Shown one piece after another: positions 24,464 through 31,236 of a DNA stretch of 32,827 bases (position 1 is its first letter; every line of letters begins with the position of its first letter). The stretch comes from Verrucomicrobiota bacterium (lineage in GTDB: Bacteria; Verrucomicrobiota; Verrucomicrobiia; Limisphaerales; UBA1100), in the NCBI GenBank assembly GCA_028343615.1, contig JAOLZA010000030.1:1-32827 (forward strand). Reading direction: 5' to 3'. The position numbers were made by a program, and so were the translations under genes. The notes beneath the pieces are model-generated. The model was not told the DNA's origin and did not search any database. It worked only from the letters and a program-made list of their open reading frames with translations.

Positions 24464-24883
24464 ATGAAGCAGGTTCTATTGATGATTGCGGTGGTGGTGG
24501 GCCAATCCGTCTTGGCGGCAGACAAGATTGAGATGTGCGTTCAGTTAACCAAGGAGCAATCTGCCAAGGTCATAGAGGCGACGATTCGTGAGAAAATCAA
24601 TAAACCCAAAGGCGCACTCGCCAAGGCGGACTTTGAGAAGGTGGCGAAACTCTTGAATCTCCAGGACCAGCAACTGACTGATGTGAAGGGTCTGGAAAAG
24701 CTTACGCAGTTAAAGAAGCTGCATCTTGGTGGTAATCAACTGAGCGATACGAAGGGCCTGGAGAAGCTCACGAAGTTAAGGGAGCTGAATCTCGAAGGCA
24801 ACCCCACCCTCACCAAGGCGCAGATTGACCAACTGCAAAAAGCGTTGCCCAAGTGCAAAATTTACCACGACGCCAAGAAGTGA
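24464..24883 (+). CDS. Small secreted leucine-rich-repeat protein
   Basis: A 139-residue protein with a signal peptide (1-19, 'SVLAAD'). Residues about 64-113 contain two to three LRRs of the 'GLEKLTQLKKLHLGGNQLS' type, capped by a Lys-rich helix and ending in DAKK. Such small exported LRR proteins are common in Verrucomicrobia; partners are unknown. The ATG at 24464 is chosen rather than an upstream TTG (24434), because it opens the signal peptide and follows a promoter-like pair by 6 nt. Confidence 0.75.
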   Translation: MKQVLLMIAVVVGQSVLAADKIEMCVQLTKEQSAKVIEATIREKINKPKGALAKADFEKVAKLLNLQDQQLTDVKGLEKLTQLKKLHLGGNQLSDTKGLEKLTKLRELNLEGNPTLTKAQIDQLQKALPKCKIYHDAKK

Positions 24884-24986
24884 CTCCATCCTCTCCGTGA
24901 AGCTCCTTGAGTAGGCTGCGAAGCAATGAAAACAGCCCTCATAACTTTGCCTGTGACTGTATGCGGTTCAAGCGGCAGGTGATTGA

Positions 24987-25334
24987 ATGATTCCCATTCC
25001 CGATTCCAACGTGGACCTGTCAAAGCAATGCGATGTCCATACATTTCGCGCATCCGCAAAAGGCGGCCAGCACGTCAATAAAGTCGAGAGCGCGGTGCGG
25101 ATCACACACAGGAAAACGAAAATCGTTGTGATCTGTCAGGATGAGCGCAGTCAATACCGCAACAAGCAAATTGCATTTTCCCGGCTACGGAAAAAACTGG
25201 AAGCGTTAAACAAAAAACGAAAAAAAAGAATCCCTACCCGGGCCACCAGAGGCTCCAAAGAAAGGCGGCTTAAGGCCAAAAAGAATCAATCAACAAAAAA
25301 GGACTTCCGCAAAAAGCCTTTTACAGGGGAATAA
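24987..25334 (+). CDS. Release-factor-like ribosome-rescue protein (GGQ domain)
   Basis: A 115-residue protein with the peptidyl-tRNA hydrolase motif GGQ at 26-28 in '[20 protein letters not shown]', followed by a strongly basic tail of Lys, Arg and Ser that would contact the ribosome. It lacks the codon-recognition domain of RF1/RF2. ArfB (YaeJ) is the closest known type by size and architecture (about 140 residues), but the family also includes mitochondrial-like and uncharacterised versions, so the exact role is uncertain. It has a strong Shine-Dalgarno, AGGTGAT (24977-24983), with the ATG 3 nt after it and 7 nt after the AGG, in clear contrast to the leaderless genes nearby. Confidence 0.85.
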   Translation: MIPIPDSNVDLSKQCDVHTFRASAKGGQHVNKVESAVRITHRKTKIVVICQDERSQYRNKQIAFSRLRKKLEALNKKRKKRIPTRATRGSKERRLKAKKNQSTKKDFRKKPFTGE

Positions 25335-25423
25335 ACCAATTGGCGGACAGTAAAGAAGTAGTCATTCCTCCCCTTTAATTGCCCAAATAACAGGTAAGTG
25401 AGGGTAATCATGCCCGTAGTTTG

Positions 25424-25445
25424 ACGATCGCAGAGGTGCGATCGT
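25424..25445. repeat. Perfect 9-bp inverted repeat with GAGG loop
   Basis: ACGATCGCA, loop GAGG, TGCGATCGT. It stands about 125 nt before the fabD start. No T-run follows it, so it is not a standard terminator. It could be a regulator-binding site or an RNA hairpin. Confidence 0.5.
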
Positions 25446-25530
25446 GGAAAAGTACCGTATGGATTGGCGAAAGCTGCCATGCAACTGGAGTAGTCAACGG
25501 ATCAACTTGGCGGTCGGTTCAAACTGAATC

Positions 25531-25568
25531 TTGCTTTGATAGCGGTTTTACGTGTAGTGCCTTTGCGC
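25531..25568 (+). promoter_or_regulatory. Possible promoter of the fab cluster
   Basis: TTGCTT (25531-25536), a 16-nt spacer and TGTAGT (25553-25558) form a plausible pair. The -10 box is 10 nt from the fabD ATG, so the leader would be absent or only a few nucleotides. No Shine-Dalgarno sequence is seen. Confidence 0.4.
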
Positions 25569-26498
25569 ATGGCGAAGACGGCTATTTTGTTTTCGGGGCA
25601 AGGGGCTCAAGTGGTGGGCATGGGGCAGGACCTCGAGGAAGCCTTTCCGGTGGCGCGAGATTTGTTTGCGCGCGCAGATGAGGCGTTGGGGTATAATCTC
25701 ACACAAGTTTGTTTTGAAGGGCCGGAGGAGGCGCTGACGCAAACGGAGAATGCGCAGCCGGGGATTTTTCTGGTGAGCTGGGCGGCGTTGGAAGTGTTGA
25801 AGGCTCAAGTTCCCAGTTTTAAGTTCGAGGCGGTAGCGGGTTTGTCATTGGGGGAATTTACGGCGCTCACGGCCGCGGGCGTGATGACCTTTGAGGACGG
25901 GCTGCGAGTGGTGCGGCAGCGCGGGCGGTTCATGCAGGAGGCGTGTGATGCGACGGAGGGCGGTATGGCGGCGGTGATTGGTTTGGATGAAGACGCCACC
26001 CGCGAGGTGTGCGTATCGGCGGAGGTGGAATTAGCGAATTTGAATTGCCCAGGACAATTGGTAATTTCCGGCACAGCGGTGGGCATCGAGAAAGCCTGCG
26101 AGTTGGCCAAGGAATGCGGAGCCAAACGCGCGCTGCCTTTGCCTGTGGCCGGCGCGTATCATTCGCGTTTGATGGAAAGCGCGTGTCCGAAACTAGAGAA
26201 GGCATTGCGCGAGGTGGAACTGAATTTGCCAGCTGTGCCGGTGATTTCCAACGTGACCGCGCAACCGCACGCGACGGCGGGAGAAATTTTGCAGAGGCTC
26301 GTGGAACAAGTGACTTCGCCCGTGCGCTGGGAGGCGTCTATCCGGCATTTGATTGATGATGGTTTCACCCGCTTCCTCGAGCTCGGCCCCGGCACGGCGC
26401 TTACCGGTTTCATGCGGCGAATTGATCGCGGGCTTGAAGTGCACAACGTGGCCGATGTGCCGAGCCTAGAAAAAACGGTTGCGGCTTTGAGCGAATAA
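25569..26498 (+). CDS. fabD: Malonyl-CoA:ACP transacylase
   Basis: A 309-residue enzyme that loads malonyl units onto acyl carrier protein for fatty-acid synthesis. Motifs: GQGAQ at 10-14, nucleophile Ser93 in GLSLGEF (91-97), Arg118 in 'RQRGRFMQ', and catalytic His198 in 'GAYHSRLM'. The start at 25569 (MAKTAILFSGQG) is typical of the family; an in-frame TTG at 25536 is rejected. It begins the fabD-fabG-acpP-fabF cluster; fabH and plsX are not in the window. Confidence 0.95.
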   Translation: MAKTAILFSGQGAQVVGMGQDLEEAFPVARDLFARADEALGYNLTQVCFEGPEEALTQTENAQPGIFLVSWAALEVLKAQVPSFKFEAVAGLSLGEFTALTAAGVMTFEDGLRVVRQRGRFMQEACDATEGGMAAVIGLDEDATREVCVSAEVELANLNCPGQLVISGTAVGIEKACELAKECGAKRALPLPVAGAYHSRLMESACPKLEKALREVELNLPAVPVISNVTAQPHATAGEILQRLVEQVTSPVRWEASIRHLIDDGFTRFLELGPGTALTGFMRRIDRGLEVHNVADVPSLEKTVAALSE

Positions 26499-26513
26499 GA
26501 TTACTCACCACAC

Positions 26514-27257
26514 ATGATGTCACTTGAAAATCAAACTGCAGTAGTCACCGGTGCTGGCCGAGGGATTGGTCGCGCGATTGCGCTGGCGCTTGCCGGGGCC
26601 GGCGCGGATGTGGTGTGCATTTCGCGCACAGAATCCAACTCGCAATCGGTAGCGAACGAAGTAGTGGCACTAGGCCGCAAGAGCTGGGCGGTGGCGTTGG
26701 ACGTCGGCGACACGGCGTCGGTGGAGGCCGCTGTAGTGAAAATTTTGGAGGACACCGGTGGTATCAATATTTTGGTCAACAATGCCGGCGTCACGCGTGA
26801 TGGTTTGCTCATGCGTATGAGCGAGGCGGATTGGGACACGGTGTTGGATACAAATCTCAAAGGCGCGTTCACGCTGACGAAAGCTTTCGCGCGGCCGTTG
26901 CGCAAGGCGGACCGCGCGCGCGTTATTAACATCGCATCGGTGGTCGGTCTCATTGGTAACGCGGGCCAAGTCAACTACGCGGCAAGCAAGGCAGGGCTGA
27001 TTGGGTTCACCAAAAGTTGTGCCAAAGAACTGGCCAAGAGTGGTGTGACGGTGAACGCCATCGCGCCGGGTTTCATCGCCACGGACATGACCGATGAGCT
27101 CAGTGACAAAGTGAAGGCCGCCATCAAGGCCAAAATCCCGATGGGTGATTTAGGGGCTGTGGAGGACATAGCCGGCGCGGCTTTGTACCTCGCCAGCCCG
27201 GCAGCGCGCTATGTTACCGGCCAAGTATTGACGGTTGATGGAGGGATGGTGATGTGA
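26514..27257 (+). CDS. fabG: 3-oxoacyl-ACP reductase
   Basis: A 247-residue SDR that reduces 3-oxoacyl-ACP with NADPH. TGAGRGIG at 12-19 binds cofactor, NNAG is at 89-92, and Ser142, Tyr155 and Lys159 form the catalytic set ('VNYAASKAGLIGF'). The C-terminus 'GQVLTVDGGMVM' is typical. It follows fabD by 15 nt. Two adjacent ATG codons (26514, 26517) could both serve as start. Confidence 0.95.
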   Translation: MMSLENQTAVVTGAGRGIGRAIALALAGAGADVVCISRTESNSQSVANEVVALGRKSWAVALDVGDTASVEAAVVKILEDTGGINILVNNAGVTRDGLLMRMSEADWDTVLDTNLKGAFTLTKAFARPLRKADRARVINIASVVGLIGNAGQVNYAASKAGLIGFTKSCAKELAKSGVTVNAIAPGFIATDMTDELSDKVKAAIKAKIPMGDLGAVEDIAGAALYLASPAARYVTGQVLTVDGGMVM

Positions 27258-27279
27258 TGTCACCTCATGCGTTTTTTTT
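27248..27279 (+). terminator. Possible weak terminator after fabG
   Basis: A 5-bp GGTGA/TCACC stem (27248-27252 with 27260-27264) overlaps the stop codon. Eight T residues follow at 27272-27279, and these can also pair with the A-run at 27283-27290. The stem is short and 7 nt from the T-run, so read-through into acpP is likely. Confidence 0.3.
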
Positions 27280-27361
27280 GTGAAAAAAAAACCACGACTC
27301 GGGGCTTGACGCTTGGCTTGAATTGGCTGACAAGCAACGCACCTTTTAGGAATAAATATAT

Positions 27362-27607
27362 ATGTCTGAAGAAAATAGCATTAAGGCACGGGTTCAAGCA
27401 ATCGTGGTGGAACAATTGGGCGTGAAGCCCGAGCAAATTACGCCGGAGGCAAAGTTCATCGAGGATCTCGGTGCGGATTCGCTGGATACAGTGGAACTGG
27501 TGATGGGCCTCGAAGAGGAATTCGGCAACGAGATCCCCGATGAAGAAGCCGAGAAGCTTACCACCGTGGGTGACGTCATCTCGTTCATCGAGGAATCCCA
27601 GGGCTAA
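27362..27607 (+). CDS. acpP: Acyl carrier protein
   Basis: An 81-residue acidic carrier protein. Ser40 in '[13 protein letters not shown]' is the phosphopantetheine attachment site. It carries growing acyl chains between FabD, FabG and FabF, encoded around it. AGGA about 10 nt upstream is a possible ribosome-binding site. A good intrinsic terminator follows. Confidence 0.97.
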   Translation: MSEENSIKARVQAIVVEQLGVKPEQITPEAKFIEDLGADSLDTVELVMGLEEEFGNEIPDEEAEKLTTVGDVISFIEESQG

Positions 27608-27625
27608 ACCGCCGTAACCATTTTG

Positions 27626-27663
27626 GGCAGCGGACCAGCACGGTTCCGGCTGCCTATTTTTTT
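27626..27663 (+). terminator. Intrinsic terminator after acpP
   Basis: GGCAGC (27626-27631) pairs with GCTGCC (27649-27654), with further partial pairing inside, followed by TATTTTTTT. It stands 19 nt after the acpP stop and before fabF, which would make acpP more abundant than fabF, as is common. Confidence 0.75.
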
Positions 27664-27687
27664 GCGCAAAAATTATTTTCGATAAAA

Positions 27688-28962
27688 ATGGGAAGTGAAA
27701 CAGGCATACGAGTGGTAGTCACCGGCACAGGCGTCGCCTCGTCGCTCGGCTGTGAGGTAGAAACGTTTTGGGACAATGTCATCGCCGGCCAATGTGGCAT
27801 CGACCGGGTGACCTCGTTTGACATCAGCGGCTTCGCGTGCCAAATCGCCGCGGAGGTCAAGGACTTCGATCCCGCCCCGGCTTTTCCAAACGTCAAAGAA
27901 GTGCGGCGCGCCGATCGCTTTACTCAACTGGGCATCTACGCCGGCTGGAAGGCACTCGAAGATTCGGGAATGATTCTCGAGGAACTGGATCGCGACCAAA
28001 TCGGCAGCTTCATCGGCAGCGGTATCGGCGGGCTCGGTACGCAGGAAGCGCAACACACTGTCCTCACTAGCCGTGGCCCGGGCCGGATGTCGCCCTTCAC
28101 CATTCCGATGCTTATTTTGAATATGGCCTCGGGCGTGTTCTCAATTTACTACGGCCTGCGAGGGCCAAACATGGCAACTTGCAGCGCGTGCGCCACGAGC
28201 ACTCACTCGCTCGGTGAAGCGTGGCGGACGATTAAAATGGGGGATGCCAAAGCTATTTTTGCCGGTGGCGCGGAAGCCGCCGTGGTGCCAATGGGGATGG
28301 GTGGATTCGCTGCGATGAAAGCAATGAGCACCCGCAACGACGAACCCAAAACAGCATCACGCCCTTTTGATATTGGACGCGATGGTTTTGTGATGGGCGA
28401 AGGCGCGGGCGTGCTCGTGCTTGAAGAGCTGGAACACGCCAGAGCGCGCGACGCGAAAATTTATTGTGAAATCGTCGGGTACGGCAACACCGCCGATGCG
28501 AATCATCTCACCGCCCCCGCGCCCGATGGCGAAGGCGCGGCGCGTTGTATGAAGATGGCCCTGCGCAGCGGTGGGCTCGATACCGACAACATCGACTACA
28601 TCAACGCCCACGGCACCAGCACGCCGCAAGGTGATATTTGCGAAACCAAAGCCATCCGCAGTGTGTTCAAGGATCACGCCGACAAGATTGCCGTTAGCTC
28701 CACCAAAGGCGCTACTGGCCATATGCTCGGCGCCGCCGGCGGCGTGGAAATGATTCTAGTGGCCAAGGCGTTGCAAGCTAATATCGCGCCGCCTACCATC
28801 AATTTGCACAACCCCGATCCCGAGTGTGATTTGGACTACGTGCCCAACGAGGCGCGCGAGATGGAAATTAACGCCGCGCTCAGCAACTCCTTCGGCTTCG
28901 GCGGCCACAACGCCACCATTGCCGCTACCAAGTTCACCGGCTACGCTACGCGCGTGGACTGA
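27688..28962 (+). CDS. fabF: 3-oxoacyl-ACP synthase II
   Basis: A 424-residue elongating condensing enzyme. The Cys-His-His set is intact: Cys168 in 'ATCSACATSTHS', His309 in 'NAHGTSTP', and His345 with Lys340 in 'SSTKGATGHMLGAAGG'. The C-terminal 'SNSFGFGGHNAT' loop is typical. No clear Shine-Dalgarno or promoter is seen in the 25 nt after the acpP terminator, so read-through may supply it. Confidence 0.96.
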   Translation: MGSETGIRVVVTGTGVASSLGCEVETFWDNVIAGQCGIDRVTSFDISGFACQIAAEVKDFDPAPAFPNVKEVRRADRFTQLGIYAGWKALEDSGMILEELDRDQIGSFIGSGIGGLGTQEAQHTVLTSRGPGRMSPFTIPMLILNMASGVFSIYYGLRGPNMATCSACATSTHSLGEAWRTIKMGDAKAIFAGGAEAAVVPMGMGGFAAMKAMSTRNDEPKTASRPFDIGRDGFVMGEGAGVLVLEELEHARARDAKIYCEIVGYGNTADANHLTAPAPDGEGAARCMKMALRSGGLDTDNIDYINAHGTSTPQGDICETKAIRSVFKDHADKIAVSSTKGATGHMLGAAGGVEMILVAKALQANIAPPTINLHNPDPECDLDYVPNEAREMEINAALSNSFGFGGHNATIAATKFTGYATRVD

Positions 28963-29047
28963 AAATGTTCTGTCGGTACCTTGCCGGTAGATCGTTGATC
29001 ATCGGCCCCTCAATCCTGCCGACAAGATGCGGGAGTATTGCAAACGC

Positions 29048-30322
29048 ATGGACTTTCTAAAACTCATCGAGCAAAAACGCGATGGTGGCGAACTCTCGCC
29101 AGAAGCCATTACCGATGCCGTGACCGCCTTCGCCGATGGCTCTGTGCCGGATTATCAAATGGCCGCGTTTTTGATGGCCGTCCAATTTCAGGGAATGAAC
29201 TTGACCGAAACCCGCGCACTCACGTTGGCGATGCGCGACAGTGGTGCGATGCTGGAATTCCCTGATGATGACCGCCCTATCGTTGACAAACATTCCACCG
29301 GTGGCGTGGGCGATAAAGTTTCGCTGCCACTCGCGCCACTGCTTGCGTGCCTCGGCTATCGCGTGCCGATGATTTCTGGCCGCGGCCTCGGCATCACCGG
29401 CGGCACGCTGGACAAACTCGAGAGCATCCCCGGTTTCACCACTCAACTTTCGGTGGAACAATTCGTTGGCCAAGTGCAAGAAATCGGTGTGGCCCTCGGC
29501 GGCCAAACCGCCGAAATCGCTCCCGCCGATAAAGCGCTCTACGCGTTACGCGATGTCACCGGCACTGTGCCGTCGGTGCCGCTCATTACCGCCAGCATCC
29601 TTTCCAAAAAACTCGCCGAGAATTTGAATGCGCTGGTGATGGACGTGAAGTTCGGCGTGGCTGCCTTTATGCACACCCGCGATGATGCGCGCGCGTTGGC
29701 GAGATCCATCGTGGACCTCGCCACTGAATGCGGCGTGCAAACTACTGCGCTGCTCACTGGCATGGACACCCCGATCGGCCGCGCCGCCGGCAATTGGCTG
29801 GAGGTCAAGGAATCCATAGCCTGCCTGGAGGGCGCTGGGCCGGCGGACTTGGAGGAACTGGTCATCGCCTGCGCTGCTCAACTCCCCGGCTGCGATGCCG
29901 AACGTGCCACTGCCGAACTTTCCAGTGGCCGCCCGCGTGAAAAGTTCAACGAAATGCTTGTCACCCAAGGCGCGAACTTGACCGTGTTTGAAACCAAACT
30001 GAAACAGGACATCACAGCACCTGTCGTGCGCGAATTCCACGCAAGCGGGAAAGGCTACCTTGCGAAGTGCGATGCACGGGTTATTGGCGAAGTGGTGCGC
30101 GATCTCGGCGGCGGACGCCAAAGGAAGGAAGCAAAAATTCAACCCGATGTTGGCCTCGACCAAATGCTTAAGCCCAGCGAAGCCATCGATCGGCCCCTCT
30201 GCCGAATCCACGCGCGCACGGAGGCTGATGCCGATATGGCGGCGGAAAGACTGGCGGGTGCGTTTGATATTACTGATGAAAAGACAGCTCCTTTTGACCT
30301 TATTTGTGAAATGCTGGGGTAA
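29048..30322 (+). CDS. deoA: Thymidine/pyrimidine-nucleoside phosphorylase
   Basis: A 424-residue enzyme that splits thymidine (or uridine) with phosphate in nucleoside salvage. The substrate-binding signature KHSTGGVGDK at 81-90 and 'SGRGLGITGGTLDKLESI' (110-127) are diagnostic. The family cannot be split into DeoA and Pdp from these motifs, so the symbol is provisional. The start 'MDFLKLIEQKRDGG' at 29048 matches family N-termini; an ATG at 29027 would add seven residues. A weak hairpin follows the stop (30326-30346). Confidence 0.93.
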   Translation: MDFLKLIEQKRDGGELSPEAITDAVTAFADGSVPDYQMAAFLMAVQFQGMNLTETRALTLAMRDSGAMLEFPDDDRPIVDKHSTGGVGDKVSLPLAPLLACLGYRVPMISGRGLGITGGTLDKLESIPGFTTQLSVEQFVGQVQEIGVALGGQTAEIAPADKALYALRDVTGTVPSVPLITASILSKKLAENLNALVMDVKFGVAAFMHTRDDARALARSIVDLATECGVQTTALLTGMDTPIGRAAGNWLEVKESIACLEGAGPADLEELVIACAAQLPGCDAERATAELSSGRPREKFNEMLVTQGANLTVFETKLKQDITAPVVREFHASGKGYLAKCDARVIGEVVRDLGGGRQRKEAKIQPDVGLDQMLKPSEAIDRPLCRIHARTEADADMAAERLAGAFDITDEKTAPFDLICEMLG

Positions 30323-30366
30323 GGTAGGAACATACTGCTATGTCCTCACCATTGCTTTTTGCCATC

Positions 30367-30395
30367 TTGACAGGGCTGAATAATACTGGCAATCT
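30367..30395 (+). promoter_or_regulatory. Promoter of the rpmH cluster
   Basis: Perfect -35 TTGACA (30367-30372), a 17-nt spacer and CAATCT (30390-30395). Start of transcription would be near 30402, giving a leader of about 57 nt. An AGG lies 8 nt before the rpmH ATG. Confidence 0.6.
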
Positions 30396-30458
30396 CCGCC
30401 GTTCCCCGATGGATTCTGGGTGTAAAACGACATTTTTTAATGAATTTAGGCTGATTTC

Positions 30459-30599
30459 ATGAAACGGACATTCCAACCCTCAAATTTGAAACGAGCGCGC
30501 CGACACGGTTTTCGCTCGCGTATGGCTACTAAAGCGGGCCGCGGCATCATCAAGCGCCGCCGTCAGAAGGGCCGCTCTCGACTCACCCCGGAACTCTAA
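30459..30599 (+). CDS. rpmH: 50S ribosomal protein L34
   Basis: A 46-residue, highly basic protein, '[20 protein letters not shown]' continuing '[18 protein letters not shown]', unmistakably L34. It is the first gene of the conserved rpmH-rnpA-yidD-yidC block, usually near dnaA and the replication origin; dnaA is not in the window. Its TAA overlaps the rnpA ATG by one base (TAATG). Confidence 0.98.
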   Translation: MKRTFQPSNLKRARRHGFRSRMATKAGRGIIKRRRQKGRSRLTPEL

Positions 30600-30970
30600 T
30601 GAACACTGGGGCGCCGGCTCGGCTGCGGCTGACCCGTGCGATGCGCATCCGACAAGGACGCGACTTTGCGCGGCTCAAAGCCCAAGGCCGTCGGCTGGCA
30701 CAAGGTGGGCTGGTTCTCAACTGGCTCGAGCTCCCCGAAGACACCTGCTCCCGATTCGCCGTGATCACCACCCGCAAACTTGGCAACGCCGTCATCCGCA
30801 ACCGCGCGCGTCGGCTGCTGCGCGAATGCTTCCGCCTACACCAACACGTCCTGCGTGTGCCGGTGGAGATGGTGCTCATCGCCCGGCGCTCGTTGGTCGG
30901 CCAATCCTTCGCGGGAGTGGAGGCGGACTATTTGGCCATCCTTCGTTCCGCTAAATTAATTTCTAACTAG
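30599..30970 (+). CDS. rnpA: Ribonuclease P protein component
   Basis: A 123-residue basic protein that assists the RNase P RNA in trimming the 5' end of tRNA precursors. The RNR motif '[16 protein letters not shown]' is present, as is the N-terminal '[11 protein letters not shown]'. It overlaps rpmH and yidD by one base each (TAATG, TAGTG), a tightly coupled operon. Confidence 0.95.
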   Translation: MNTGAPARLRLTRAMRIRQGRDFARLKAQGRRLAQGGLVLNWLELPEDTCSRFAVITTRKLGNAVIRNRARRLLRECFRLHQHVLRVPVEMVLIARRSLVGQSFAGVEADYLAILRSAKLISN

Positions 30971-31233
30971 TGAACCCACTGCAATTTATCCTACTCGCGC
31001 TTCTGCGGTTTTATCGCTGGGCCATTTCGCCGTTGCTCACGATGATTGCAGGCGGAACCATTTGTCGCTTTGAGCCGAGCTGTTCGGCGTATGCGATGGA
31101 AGCGGTGAAAACCCACGGCGCATTGCGCGGCAGTTGGCTCACCTTACGGCGATTGGGCCGGTGCCATCCATGGGGTGGTTGCGGGCATGACCCCGTGCCA
31201 CAAGTTCAAGGGCAAGTGAAAGCAAAGATTTAG
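30970..31233 (+). CDS. yidD: Membrane protein insertion efficiency factor YidD
   Basis: An 87-residue protein with an amphipathic N-terminus and the family signature '[19 protein letters not shown]' followed by '[17 protein letters not shown]'. It starts with GTG at 30970, overlapping the rnpA TAG. It assists YidC, encoded 3 nt downstream. Confidence 0.95.
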   Translation: MNPLQFILLALLRFYRWAISPLLTMIAGGTICRFEPSCSAYAMEAVKTHGALRGSWLTLRRLGRCHPWGGCGHDPVPQVQGQVKAKI

Positions 31234-31236
31234 TTC

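Larger units (their letters stand above)
25335..25568. other. 234-nt intergenic region upstream of fabD, with a perfect hairpin
   Basis: No gene is supported here. It contains one perfect inverted repeat (25424-25445), listed separately, and a promoter-like pair near its right end. A short TTG-initiated frame crosses the region into the fabD coding sequence but has no family features and is rejected. Confidence 0.6.

Noticed and set aside
30326..30346. Stem-loop after thymidine phosphorylase as a terminator
   Set aside because: The stem has a bulge and is A/T-rich, and the T-run comes about 9 nt later, so it is too weak to call.
30323..30458. Possible replication origin next to rpmH
   Set aside because: I saw no DnaA-box-like repeats and no dnaA gene; only a promoter and a weak hairpin are present.
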